From contig SBBV01000124.1 in assembly GCA_005240015.1 (NCBI GenBank), positions 1 to 5,749 of the forward strand: 5,749 nt of DNA. Direction: 5' to 3'. Of this stretch, positions 1-5,749 are shown piece after piece; the stretch's first letter is position 1; every line of letters starts with the position of its first letter. Origin of the DNA: Candidatus Odyssella thessalonicensis. GTDB taxonomy: Bacteria; Pseudomonadota; Alphaproteobacteria; Bin65. The notes beneath the pieces are model-generated. The model was not told the origin of the DNA. It worked only from the letters and a program-made list of their open reading frames with translations, and made no database searches. The position numbers and the translations under genes were made by a program.

Positions 1-396
1 CCCGGCAAGCCCTTGATGTTCGGCACGCTCGGGACGACGCCGCTGCTCGGACTCCCCGGCAATCCGGTCTCGAGCATGGTCTGCTCGCTCTTGTTCCTGG
101 CGCCGATGCTGGCGAAGTTCCTGGGCCGCGCCGAGACCGAGCCGCGCCGGCTCGCCGCCCGCCTCGGCGGCGACTTGAAGGCCAACGACCGGCGCGAGGA
201 TTATCTCCGCGCCGCGCTCGCGCGCGCCGCCGACGGCGCGGTCGTGGCAACGCCGTTCCAGACGCAGGACAGCTCGATGATGGCCACGCTCGCCAAGGCT
301 GACGGCCTCATCATCCGCGCGCCGCTCGCGCCGGCGCAGAAGGCCGGCGACGCGGTCGAGGTCATCCCGCTGGCGCCGCCGGGGGTCGTGATCTGA
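1..396 (+). CDS. moeA: Molybdopterin molybdenumtransferase MoeA, C-terminal part (5' truncated)
   Basis: MoeA inserts molybdate into adenylylated molybdopterin, the last step of molybdenum cofactor synthesis in the cytoplasm. The window opens in frame with PGKPLMFG, and 131 codons remain before the TGA at 394-396, about the last third of a protein usually near 400 residues. Seen here are the end of the MoCF-binding domain, with [10 protein letters not shown] at about residues 17-25 (the PGNPVS loop is a family hallmark). The small C-terminal beta domain follows, with DRREDYLRA at about residues 60-68, TQDSSMM near 92-98, and a final [10 protein letters not shown] strand. The N-terminal domains and the true start lie outside the window. 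A TTG at 13 could be mistaken for a start, but the homology runs upstream of it. In alphaproteobacteria moeA commonly precedes lexA, as here. The identification is firm; nothing can be said about its promoter. Confidence 0.95.
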   Translation, partial: PGKPLMFGTLGTTPLLGLPGNPVSSMVCSLLFLAPMLAKFLGRAETEPRRLAARLGGDLKANDRREDYLRAALARAADGAVVATPFQTQDSSMMATLAKADGLIIRAPLAPAQKAGDAVEVIPLAPPGVVI

Positions 397-420
397 CCAG
401 GCAAAAAAAAGCTACAGGAT

Positions 421-435
421 GTTGTTGACAAGTTC
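421..435 (+). promoter_or_regulatory. Imperfect LexA-box-like site GTTG-N7-GTTC (upstream)
   Basis: GTTG TTGACAA GTTC matches the GTTC-N7-GTTC box at seven of eight conserved bases. It covers the -35 hexamer and lies three bases upstream of the perfect operator. A LexA dimer bound here would mask the -35 element. It could be chance, but a second site of the same form lies on the other side of the perfect box. Confidence 0.5.
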
Positions 436-453
436 TCGGAACCAAACTAGAAC
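425..453 (+). promoter_or_regulatory. Probable lexA promoter (-35 TTGACA, -10 TAGAAC)
   Basis: A perfect -35 hexamer TTGACA lies at 425-430. After a 17-base spacer comes TAGAAC at 448-453, matching four of six bases of the -10 consensus. This places the transcript start near 460 and gives a leader of about 75 bases before the lexA start codon. The -10 box lies inside the perfect LexA operator (439-453), so bound LexA would block RNA polymerase directly. A second TTGACA at 462-467 has no matching -10 at the right distance and is better explained as part of a LexA-box-like site. Inferred from consensus matches and position. Confidence 0.7.
439..453 (+). promoter_or_regulatory. LexA operator (SOS box), GAAC-N7-GAAC, perfect
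   Basis: The sequence GAAC CAAACTA GAAC is an exact match to the alphaproteobacterial SOS box, a direct repeat GTTC-N7-GTTC read here on the other strand. It overlaps the -10 hexamer of the lexA promoter and lies 83 bases upstream of the lexA start codon. The natural reading is that LexA represses its own gene and that repression lifts after RecA-stimulated self-cleavage. Confidence 0.88.
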
Positions 454-460
454 ATGGGGT

Positions 461-475
461 GTTGACAGTTTGTTC
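461..475 (+). promoter_or_regulatory. Imperfect LexA-box-like site GTTG-N7-GTTC (downstream)
   Basis: GTTG ACAGTTT GTTC again matches seven of eight conserved bases of the alphaproteobacterial SOS box, with the same C-to-G change in the first half-site as the upstream copy. It lies at or just after the predicted transcript start, where a bound repressor would block initiation or early elongation. Confidence 0.5.
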
Positions 476-517
476 CGAGGCGCCGCGCCCCCCAGCACGA
501 GCCGCGGCCCTCACCCC

Positions 518-523
518 AGGAGG
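518..523 (+). promoter_or_regulatory. Shine-Dalgarno sequence AGGAGG of lexA
   Basis: AGGAGG at 518-523 is the only strong ribosome-binding sequence in the lexA leader and sits 12 bases before the ATG at 536. The spacing is a little long, but the site supports 536 over the in-frame ATG at 419, which has no such sequence and would put the promoter and operators inside the coding region. Confidence 0.7.
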
Positions 524-535
524 CCAAGAACCCCC

Positions 536-1246
536 ATGCTGACGCGCAAACAGCACGAGCTGCTGGTTTATATCAACGACTACCTCGCCAAGAGCGGCGT
601 CTCCCCCTCGTTCGACGAGATGAAGGACGCGCTCGACCTGAAATCGAAATCAGGCATCCATCGCCTCATCACCGGGCTCGAGGAGCGCGGCTTCCTGCGC
701 CGCCTGCCCCACAGGGCGCGCGCGCTCGAAGTGCTGCGCATGCCCGAAACCGCCGCCGTCGGCGTCAACGCACGCGATCCCGCGCGCAACAAGAAGTTCG
801 CCCCCAACGTGATCCCCGGCGATTTCCGGAAGGGCCTTTCCGGCCGCATGGTGTCGGCGCCCAAGCGCTCGGTCGAGCTGCCGCTCTACGGCAAGATCGC
901 GGCCGGCACGCCGATCGAGGCGCTGCGCGGCCCCGACACGATCGAGGTCCCACCCGGCCTGCTCGGCCGCGGCGAACACTACGCGCTCGAGATCGACGGC
1001 GATTCCATGACCGATGCCGGCATCATGGACGGCGACACGGTCATCATCGAAAAGTGCGAGGGCGCCGAGAACGGCACCATCGTCGTGGCGCTAGTCGAGG
1101 ACAATGAGGTCACACTGAAGCGGCTGCGTCGGCGCGGCAACTCGATCGCGCTCGAGCCCGCCAACAAGAAGTACGAGACCCGCATCTTCCGGCCCGACCA
1201 GGTGAAGATCCAGGGCCGGTTGGTGGGGCTGCTCAGGCGGTTCTAG
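536..1246 (+). CDS. lexA: LexA, SOS-response repressor and self-cleaving peptidase (S24 family)
   Basis: LexA represses DNA-damage genes and cuts itself when stimulated by RecA-ssDNA filaments. The protein is 236 residues. Residues 1-68 form the winged helix-turn-helix domain ([10 protein letters not shown] at the start; [12 protein letters not shown] and [14 protein letters not shown] around the recognition helix). Residues 69-112 are an unusually long, basic linker typical of alphaproteobacterial LexA. The rest is the peptidase domain. The scissile bond is Ala123-Gly124 (in KIAAGTP), the nucleophile Ser157 (in GDSM) and the general-base lysine Lys195 (in VTLKRL). The Ser-Lys spacing of 38 is close to the 37 of E. 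coli LexA, so the enzyme should be active. The start at 536 is chosen because homology begins with MLTRKQ and an AGGAGG precedes it. The gene has its own promoter with LexA boxes, implying autoregulation. It converges on comEC across a 176-base gap. Confidence 0.97.
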   Translation: MLTRKQHELLVYINDYLAKSGVSPSFDEMKDALDLKSKSGIHRLITGLEERGFLRRLPHRARALEVLRMPETAAVGVNARDPARNKKFAPNVIPGDFRKGLSGRMVSAPKRSVELPLYGKIAAGTPIEALRGPDTIEVPPGLLGRGEHYALEIDGDSMTDAGIMDGDTVIIEKCEGAENGTIVVALVEDNEVTLKRLRRRGNSIALEPANKKYETRIFRPDQVKIQGRLVGLLRRF

Positions 1247-1253
1247 GAGACGC

Positions 1254-1294
1254 GCGGCGAAAAGCCCGGAAATGCCGGTGTTTTCGTCGCCGCA
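1254..1294. terminator. Imperfect hairpin between convergent lexA and comEC, possible bidirectional terminator
   Basis: GCGGCGAAAA near 1254-1264 can pair with TTTTCGTCGCCGC at 1282-1294, giving eleven base pairs with a two-base bulge. A small inner CCGG/CCGG stem (1267-1270 with 1276-1279) sits in the loop. It starts eight bases after the lexA stop. No run of T follows the outer stem on either strand, so it is not a textbook Rho-independent terminator. The A/T pairs in the stem would give T-runs for the smaller inner hairpin. Function is inferred from position only. Confidence 0.35.
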
Positions 1295-1370
1295 TGACCG
1301 GAAATGCCCGGCGGCGGCGGCGGAACAAGCCCGGGAATTCCCGGAGATGCCCGTGAATGCCGGTGTCTCG
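1265..1370. repeat. Cluster of short CCGGAAATGCC-type repeats in the lexA-comEC gap
   Basis: The 11-mer CCGGAAATGCC occurs exactly at 1267 and 1299. Variants with one or two changes start at 1331 (CCGGGAATTCC), 1341 (CCGGAGATGCC) and 1351 (CCGTGAATGCC). The first three starts are 32 bases apart and the last three 10 bases apart. A longer match of 16 of 18 bases links 1265-1282 and 1349-1366. Positions 1331-1344 form a perfect 14-base palindrome, CCGGGAATTCCCGG. The minus strand just beyond reads CGTCATCCCGAGCGCGGC, resembling the intergenic REP-like elements common in alphaproteobacteria. No protein is supported in the 1247-1422 gap. Whether these are members of a genome-wide family cannot be told from one window. 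Confidence 0.55.
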
Positions 1371-1422
1371 CCGGCCGCGCTCGGGATGACGAATGTGGAT
1401 GGGCGCGGGGCGCCTCGCCGCC

Positions 1423-3594
1423 TCAGTCCCTCGCCGCCGTCCGTCCGCGCCGCGGCGCGCGCTCGTCCCGGTCCATCCACGGATAGCTCACCCAGGGGCG
1501 CTCGCCGCGTTCGCTGCGGTCGTCGCGGATCGTGAGCGACTTCCCCTCGATCCACACCGCGTGCGCGCCGCGCGTCATCAGGCTGCGTCGGTCGACGACG
1601 CGCGTGTCGCGGCAGCCGGCGCGCGTCAGCATCGGCGCCACGACCAGGGCGGCCGCCGTGCAGTCCTCGCTCAGGGCGGCCGGCTCGCGGACGAGCGCGA
1701 TCGCCGCCTCGCTCGCCCGATAAACGCAGCCGAGCGCATCGCAGCGCAGGCGGCCGTCCGGCCCCGCGCCGCGCCACGGCCAGGGTTTGAACCCGGCGGC
1801 GCCGTCGCGCTTCCACCAGGTGTCGGCGACATAGCCGCGTGCATCGCCGGTCGAGATGTAGAGCGCGCCGTCGGCCGCGCGCGCCGCGATTGTGCGGCCG
1901 TCGCCTGATACCAGAAGGTCCGGCGGTTTCACCCAGAGCATCGTGAGCAGGCCGGCGAGCATCACCGGGGCACCCGCCCAGCGCCAGCGCCGTTGCCAGA
2001 TCGCGAGCCAGAGCCCGCCCAACGCGAAGACGAGCAGGCCCCAGCCCGGCATCACCGTCGTCGGCACCACGGCGCCGGGCCAGCCGGCGACCGTGCGCGC
2101 CACCCAATGCACGAGATCGACGCCCCAGCCCATCGCCGCCAGCGGCCAGGCCTCGAGCCCGAACGGCATCGCGAACATCGCGATGAGCGCCCACGGCATG
2201 ACCCAGAGATCGGTCACCGGCACCGCGATCATGTTGGCGGCGAGGCCGTAGACCGTGAAGCGGTTGAACGAGTACATGCCGAACGGCGCGGTCGCGAGGC
2301 CGGCCACGAGGCTCGTGAGCGCCAACGCGCCGAAGCCGCGCAGCCAGCGGCGCGCGGTTCCGGGCGGTTCCAGCTCCGGCTTGCGCGCCGCCCAGCGCTC
2401 GTAGCAGGCGATGAGCGCCACCACCGCCGCAAACGACATCTGGAAGCTCGGGCCGAGCAGGCCCTCGGGCGCGGCCAACAGGATCGCCACCGCGGCCCAG
2501 GCGACGAGGCGCATCGAGAGCGCCTCGCGGTCGATGAGCACGCCGACCATGACCGCCCCGAGCATGAGATATGCGCGCTGCGTCGGCACCGAGGCGCCCG
2601 AGATCAGCACATAGGCGAGCGCCACGATCATCGCCGCGACCGCGGCCCACTTCTTGGTCGAGATGCGCAGCGCGAGCCACGGGATCAGCGCCAATAGGGC
2701 GCGCATCGCGAAGAACACGATGCCGGCGACGATACCGATGTTCATGCCCGAGATCGCGAGCAGGTGCGCGAGCCCCGAATCCTGCATCGCGCTCATCACC
2801 TCGGGCGGGATGGTGTGGCGATGCCCGGTGATCTGCGCCGCCGCCAAAGCGCCGGTGGGGCTCGGCAGGCTCGCGATGATGCGCTCGGTGATGCGCTGGC
2901 GCAGCCGCTCGAGCCATTCCATCGCCGAGAAGCCGCCCTCGGCCGCGCGTTTCGTGATCGTGGGCTCGTCGAGCGCGTAGCCCACCGCGCCGATGCGCTG
3001 GAAATAGGCCTGGCGCTGGAAATCGTAGGCGCCGGGTGCGGCCGGCGGCGGTGGCGGCAGCAGCACCGCGCGCACCGCGATCTCGTCGCCGGCCGTATAG
3101 CCGGCCTCGATGTCGTGCAGCGTGAGGCGCGCACGGACCGGCAGCTTCTCGGCCGCGAGCGCACCCGCGGATTTGAGCTTCACGACGATGCGCAGGCCCT
3201 TGTGGGTCGGCTCCGCTTCGGTGATCCGCCCGGTGACCGTGACCGGCCCCAGGCGTTCCGCCAGCACCGGCGCCTTGGCCCAATCGGTATGGAGCTTCGC
3301 CGCGGCGAAGCCGAGCGCGGCAGCGAGCACGCCCAAGGCCAGCGCGAACGCGCCGAGACGGCGGCGGACCGCGACCGCGAGCAGCAGCGCCACGGCCACG
3401 ATGAGGCCGGCGATGGCCAGCTGCGGCTCGACCGCGAGCTCGAAATAGATGCCGATGCCGAGCCCGAGCGCCACCGGCAACCACAGGATCCAGCGCTCGC
3501 GCTCGGCCGCGAAGACGCGAGCAATAGCCGCGCGCATCCCCGCGAATGCCGCGCCAGGCTCGCCGTACTCCGCTGCTGCAGGCGTGGTTGCCAT
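1423..3594 (-). CDS. comEC: ComEC/Rec2 family DNA-uptake channel protein
   Basis: ComEC forms the inner-membrane channel that takes single-stranded DNA into the cytoplasm during natural transformation. The protein is 723 residues. An N-terminal cytoplasmic stretch (1-33) is followed by hydrophobic segments near 36-53, 55-75 and 81-99, then a soluble DUF4131/OB-like region (about 105-215). The Competence membrane domain spans about 250-535 and carries the signature SGLAHLLAISGMNIGIVAG at 273-291, GPSFQMSF at 381-388 and FNRFTVYGLAANMIAVPV at 443-460. Two more membrane segments lie near 518-532 and 540-554. The C-terminal region (about 556-705) has four cysteines (618, 623, 645, 661) but no HxHxDH, so the metallo-beta-lactamase nuclease seen in many ComEC proteins is absent or degenerate. 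The ATG at 3594 is preceded by GAGGGG at close spacing. The gene is divergent from gltX. The family call is firm; whether this organism is transformable is unknown. Confidence 0.93.
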   Translation of the reverse strand: MATTPAAAEYGEPGAAFAGMRAAIARVFAAERERWILWLPVALGLGIGIYFELAVEPQLAIAGLIVAVALLLAVAVRRRLGAFALALGVLAAALGFAAAKLHTDWAKAPVLAERLGPVTVTGRITEAEPTHKGLRIVVKLKSAGALAAEKLPVRARLTLHDIEAGYTAGDEIAVRAVLLPPPPPAAPGAYDFQRQAYFQRIGAVGYALDEPTITKRAAEGGFSAMEWLERLRQRITERIIASLPSPTGALAAAQITGHRHTIPPEVMSAMQDSGLAHLLAISGMNIGIVAGIVFFAMRALLALIPWLALRISTKKWAAVAAMIVALAYVLISGASVPTQRAYLMLGAVMVGVLIDREALSMRLVAWAAVAILLAAPEGLLGPSFQMSFAAVVALIACYERWAARKPELEPPGTARRWLRGFGALALTSLVAGLATAPFGMYSFNRFTVYGLAANMIAVPVTDLWVMPWALIAMFAMPFGLEAWPLAAMGWGVDLVHWVARTVAGWPGAVVPTTVMPGWGLLVFALGGLWLAIWQRRWRWAGAPVMLAGLLTMLWVKPPDLLVSGDGRTIAARAADGALYISTGDARGYVADTWWKRDGAAGFKPWPWRGAGPDGRLRCDALGCVYRASEAAIALVREPAALSEDCTAAALVVAPMLTRAGCRDTRVVDRRSLMTRGAHAVWIEGKSLTIRDDRSERGERPWVSYPWMDRDERAPRRGRTAARD

Positions 3595-3704
3595 CGCCCC
3601 TCGCGACAGACATGTAACGCTATGCTAGACGGCTTCCGTTCCTCCAGGCTCGATCGAACCCGCGCTGTCTTGAGAACGAAGCGCGCACGAATGCGTCCAC
3701 ACCG
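3595..3704. promoter_or_regulatory. Divergent comEC-gltX intergenic region with weak promoter candidates
   Basis: This gap of 110 bases must hold the promoters for both comEC (leftward) and gltX (rightward), unless either is transcribed from further away. An AT-richer core, CTATGCTAGAC around 3620-3630, offers -10-like sequences both ways: TATGCT on the plus strand and TAGCAT on the minus strand. I see no convincing -35 partner for either. No strong Shine-Dalgarno sequence precedes gltX. No LexA box (GTTC-N7-GTTC) is present, so neither gene shows direct SOS control. Confidence 0.35.
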
Positions 3705-5105
3705 ATGACGATCGTCACCCGTTTCGCCCCCTCGCCCACCGGCTTCCTCCATATCGGCGGCGCGCGCACGGCGTTGTTCAACTGGCTCTATTCGCGCCAT
3801 GTCGGCGGTGTCTTCCGCCTGCGCATCGAGGACACCGATCGCGCGCGCTCGACGCCGGAGGCGACGCAAGCGATCCTCGACGGCTTGAGGTGGCTCGAGC
3901 TCGATTGGGACGGCGAGGTCGTCTACCAGTTCGCGCGCATGGCGCGGCATGCCGAGGTCGCGCGCGAGATGCTCGCCAAGGGGCACGCCTACCACGCCTA
4001 CGAGACGCCCGACGAACTCGCGCGCATGCGCGAAGAGCAGAAGAAGGCCGGCAAATCGATCCGCTACGAGGGCCATTGGCGCGACCGCGATCCCAAGGAT
4101 GCGCCGCCCGGCGTGAAACCCGTGATCCGCTTGAAGGCGCCGGCAACGGGCGAAACGGTCGTCGAGGATCTCGTCCAAGGCACGGTCCGCGTCGCCAACG
4201 AGCAGCTCGACGACATGGTGCTGCTGCGCGCCGACGGCACGCCGACCTACATGCTCTCGGTCGTCGTCGACGACCACGACATGGGCGTCACCCACATCAT
4301 CCGCGGCGACGACCACCTCACCAACGCGTTCCGCCAGAGCCAGATCTACGTGGCGATGGGCTGGGAGATTCCGCGCTTCGCGCACATTCCGCTCATCCAC
4401 GGCGCCGACGGCGCCAAGCTCTCGAAGCGCCACGGCGCGCTCGGCATCGGCGAATACGAGAAGATGGGCTTCCTGCCCGCGGCGATGCGCAACTACCTGC
4501 TCCGCCTCGGCTGGGGACATGGCGATGTCGACATCATCTCGACCGAGGACTCGGTGAAGCTGTTCGAGATCGGCGACATTGGCCGCGCGCCCTCGCGCTT
4601 CGATCTGGCCAAGCTCACCAACATGAACGGCCACTACATCCGCGCCGGCGACGACGCGAACCTCCTGGCGTGCGCCGAGCCGTTCATCGTGCAGAAGCTC
4701 GGGCGGCCGCTCACTGCGCCGCAGCACGGACGCGTGCTGCGCGGCATGGCCGGTTTGAAGCAGCGCGCCAAGACGCTCGTGGAGCTGGCCGACGCTGCCC
4801 TCTTCTATTGTCATGAGCGGCCGATCCCCGTCGCCGACAAGGCCAAGGCCCTGCTCGGCGGCGTAGGTCGCGAGCACATCCGCGCGCTCGCGCCGGCCTT
4901 CGCCGGCCTCGGCGAATGGAGCGAAGGTGCGGCCGAGGCGGCCCTGCGCGCCTATGTCGAGAAGAGCGGCGTCAAGATGGGCGAGGTGGCGCAGCCGCTC
5001 CGGGCCGCCCTGACCGGGCAAGCCCAGTCCCCCGGATTGTTCGAGGTGATGGCGGCGCTGGGGCGCGAGGAGACATTGGGCCGCCTTGCCGACGCTGCCA
5101 AATAG
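3705..5105 (+). CDS. gltX: Glutamyl-tRNA synthetase (GluRS, class I)
   Basis: The enzyme charges tRNA-Glu with glutamate in the cytoplasm. In bacteria that lack GlnRS the same family also mischarges tRNA-Gln for later amidation by GatCAB; which applies here cannot be read from this window. The protein is 466 residues, normal for the family. The Rossmann fold opens with [20 protein letters not shown], whose HIGG at 16-19 is the usual GluRS form of the class I HIGH motif. [10 protein letters not shown] lies at 39-48, and the second signature KLSKR at 238-242 follows [11 protein letters not shown]. The C-terminal half (about 315-466) is the helical anticodon-binding region. The segment that binds zinc in E. 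coli GluRS (near 97-125 here) lacks all cysteines ([10 protein letters not shown]), so no zinc site is expected. The ATG at 3705 fits where homology begins, although no strong Shine-Dalgarno sequence precedes it. gltA follows in the same direction after 113 bases. Confidence 0.97.
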   Translation: MTIVTRFAPSPTGFLHIGGARTALFNWLYSRHVGGVFRLRIEDTDRARSTPEATQAILDGLRWLELDWDGEVVYQFARMARHAEVAREMLAKGHAYHAYETPDELARMREEQKKAGKSIRYEGHWRDRDPKDAPPGVKPVIRLKAPATGETVVEDLVQGTVRVANEQLDDMVLLRADGTPTYMLSVVVDDHDMGVTHIIRGDDHLTNAFRQSQIYVAMGWEIPRFAHIPLIHGADGAKLSKRHGALGIGEYEKMGFLPAAMRNYLLRLGWGHGDVDIISTEDSVKLFEIGDIGRAPSRFDLAKLTNMNGHYIRAGDDANLLACAEPFIVQKLGRPLTAPQHGRVLRGMAGLKQRAKTLVELADAALFYCHERPIPVADKAKALLGGVGREHIRALAPAFAGLGEWSEGAAEAALRAYVEKSGVKMGEVAQPLRAALTGQAQSPGLFEVMAALGREETLGRLADAAK

Positions 5106-5113
5106 GGTATTTT
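5086..5113 (+). promoter_or_regulatory. Possible gltA promoter overlapping the gltX 3' end
   Basis: TTGCCG at 5086-5091 (four of six matches to the -35 consensus) and TATTTT at 5108-5113 (four of six to the -10) are separated by 16 bases, in the most AT-rich stretch near the gltX stop. Transcription would begin near 5120 and give gltA a structured leader of about 100 bases. This is a consensus match only; gltA might instead be read through from gltX. Confidence 0.3.
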
Positions 5114-5115
5114 CA

Positions 5116-5152
5116 GCCTCAAAAGTCGAACAACTTTTGGGGCGGAATCGCC
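5116..5152 (+). other. Strong hairpin and overlapping alternative hairpin in the gltX-gltA gap
   Basis: GCCTCAAAAGT (5116-5126) pairs with ACTTTTGGGGC (5133-5143) around a six-base loop, giving eleven pairs including one G-T wobble. A second small hairpin, GGCG (5141-5144) with CGCC (5149-5152) and loop GAAT, uses bases 5141-5143 of the first stem, so both cannot form fully together. No T-run follows either one, so they are not obvious terminators. They could protect the gltX mRNA 3' end or belong to a gltA leader. Confidence 0.5.
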
Positions 5153-5176
5153 AGGAAATTCCCCCGCCGGCGTGCT

Positions 5177-5203
5177 CGGGCGCGGCCGGCCCGCAGAGTT
5201 TTT
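5177..5203 (+). terminator. Weak terminator-like hairpin with T5 just upstream of gltA
   Basis: CGGGC (5177-5181) pairs with GCCCG (5189-5193) around a seven-base loop, and TTTTT follows at 5199-5203 after five intervening bases. The T-run ends 15 bases before the gltA ATG. The stem is short and the gap before the T-run is longer than usual, so this may be a weak gltX terminator, an attenuator in the gltA leader, or chance in GC-rich DNA. Confidence 0.3.
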
Positions 5204-5218
5204 GGATGCAGGTCCGCG

Positions 5219-5749
5219 ATGAATGACACCACCACGAAAACCGCCGCCAAGGAGACGGTGACGCTCACCGACAATCAGACCAAGAAGGCGGTGAACCTGC
5301 CGCTGCTGCCCGGCACGCTCGGCCCCAAGGTCGTGGACGTGCGCAAGCTCTACGCCGAAACCGGGATGTTCACCTACGACCCGGGCTACACCTCGACCGG
5401 CAGCTGCGAATCCAAGATCACGTTCATCGACGGCGACCAGGGCATCCTGCTCCACCGCGGCTATCCGATCGAGGAGCTCGCCGAGAAAAGCGACTTCATG
5501 GAGGTGTGCTACCTGCTGCTTTACGGCGAGCTGCCGACCCAGGAGCAGAAGACGAAGTTCAGCGAGGGTGTGACGCGACACACCATGCTGCACGAGCAGA
5601 TGAACTCGATCTTCCGCGGGTTCCGCCGCGATGCGCATCCGATGGCGGTGATGTGCGGCGTCGTCGGCGCGATGTCGGCGTTCTATCACGATTCGACCGA
5701 CATCACCGCCATCGGATGCGCATCGCGGCGGAACCCGCGGAAGATCGAG
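5219..5749 (+). CDS. gltA: Citrate synthase, N-terminal part (3' truncated, last 14 or so codons not genuine)
   Basis: Citrate synthase condenses acetyl-CoA and oxaloacetate to citrate, the entry step of the TCA cycle. The ATG at 5219 opens [12 protein letters not shown] and matches the start of alphaproteobacterial GltA proteins, usually about 430 residues. A weak AGGT lies six bases upstream. Recognisable type I/II features are [20 protein letters not shown] (51-70), [20 protein letters not shown] (70-89), the LLYGELPT loop (100-107) and the helical stretch to [10 protein letters not shown] (151-160). The catalytic histidines and aspartate of the C-terminal half lie beyond the window. From about residue 163 the frame reads [14 protein letters not shown], which is unlike citrate synthase. 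It is encoded by the reverse complement of 5605-5654, so the genuine gene effectively ends near 5707. I read this as a sequence or assembly artefact rather than a broken gene. Confidence 0.93.
   Translation, partial: MNDTTTKTAAKETVTLTDNQTKKAVNLPLLPGTLGPKVVDVRKLYAETGMFTYDPGYTSTGSCESKITFIDGDQGILLHRGYPIEELAEKSDFMEVCYLLLYGELPTQEQKTKFSEGVTRHTMLHEQMNSIFRGFRRDAHPMAVMCGVVGAMSAFYHDSTDITAIGCASRRNPRKIE
5605..5749. repeat. Perfect 50-base inverted repeat (arms 5605-5654 and 5700-5749) ending at the window edge
   Basis: Bases 5700-5749 are the exact reverse complement of 5605-5654, with a 45-base spacer and a mismatch at the next inner pair (5655/5699). The left arm is ordinary gltA coding sequence, codons 129-146. 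The right arm breaks the citrate synthase homology and stops at the last base of the window. This is the pattern of a fold-back chimera in amplified or short-read metagenomic DNA. Confidence 0.97.

Noticed and set aside
403..410. A run of eight A after moeA
   Set aside because: It is the wrong polarity for a terminator of moeA (no T-run on the plus strand) and has no GC-rich stem arranged for the minus strand.
419..535. An in-frame ATG at 419 that would extend LexA by 39 residues
   Set aside because: The extension would encode the promoter and SOS operators, has no ribosome-binding sequence and no LexA homology. The ATG at 536 has AGGAGG upstream.
1091..3613. An 840-codon open frame on the minus strand overlapping comEC and the lexA antisense
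   Set aside because: It is rich in Arg, Gly and Ala with no recognisable domain, and it overlaps a clear ComEC frame. Long open shadow frames are expected in GC-rich coding DNA.
3638..3677. GTTC/GAAC elements at 3638, 3656 and 3674 in the comEC-gltX gap, considered as LexA sites
   Set aside because: The spacing between starts is 18 bases, not the 11 of the GTTC-N7-GTTC box, so no valid SOS box is formed.
2764..3708. A 314-codon plus-strand open frame opposite comEC that runs into the gltX start
   Set aside because: Arg-, Gly- and Asp-rich composition opposite a strong ComEC frame; an artefact of GC content.
3180..5021. A 613-codon open frame antisense to gltX and running into comEC
   Set aside because: It lies opposite a fully conserved GluRS frame, has biased composition and no family resemblance; it is a shadow of high-GC codon use.
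4952..5689. A 245-codon minus-strand open frame antisense to gltA
   Set aside because: The plus strand gives unmistakable citrate synthase sequence; the antisense frame has no recognisable family.
5605..5749. The inverted repeat considered as a transposon end or a natural cruciform
   Set aside because: One arm is ordinary conserved gltA coding sequence and the other ends exactly at the window edge. No transposase or target duplication is seen, so a fold-back artefact is simpler.

Overview
The window is a GC-rich stretch of chromosome carrying the conserved alphaproteobacterial housekeeping block moeA - lexA - comEC (opposite strand) - gltX - gltA. Three things point to an alphaproteobacterium: this gene order, a LexA with a long interdomain linker, and a perfect GAAC-N7-GAAC operator (the alphaproteobacterial SOS box rather than the CTGT-type box of gammaproteobacteria). 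I cannot place it below class from the sequence alone; a Rhizobiales- or Rhodospirillales-like lineage is plausible.

Layout. Positions 1-396 hold the 3' end of moeA (molybdenum cofactor synthesis), cut by the window edge. Positions 397-535 hold the lexA promoter, with a good -35/-10 pair and three LexA-box-like sites in a row. lexA runs from 536 to 1246. Positions 1247-1422 are a non-coding gap between the convergent lexA and comEC genes, filled with short CCGGAAATGCC-type repeats and an imperfect hairpin. comEC (DNA-uptake channel) occupies 3594-1423 on the minus strand. Positions 3595-3704 are a short divergent promoter gap. gltX (glutamyl-tRNA synthetase) runs from 3705 to 5105. Positions 5106-5218 form a gltX-gltA gap with a possible promoter and several hairpins. 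gltA (citrate synthase) starts at 5219 and is open to the window end.

The genes are functionally unrelated (cofactor synthesis, SOS control, DNA uptake, translation, TCA cycle) and are not one operon: lexA has its own autoregulated promoter, comEC faces the other way, and gltA probably has its own leader.

Two observations stand out. First, the lexA promoter carries six GTTC/GAAC-type half-sites, five of the six adjoining steps close to one helical turn, suggesting cooperative or multi-site autorepression. Second, the last 50 bases are a perfect reverse complement of 5605-5654. The reading frame stops resembling citrate synthase exactly there, so the end of the window is most likely a fold-back chimera or assembly artefact rather than biology. 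I found no mobile element, CRISPR array, tRNA or rRNA, and nothing that amounts to a new multi-gene system.
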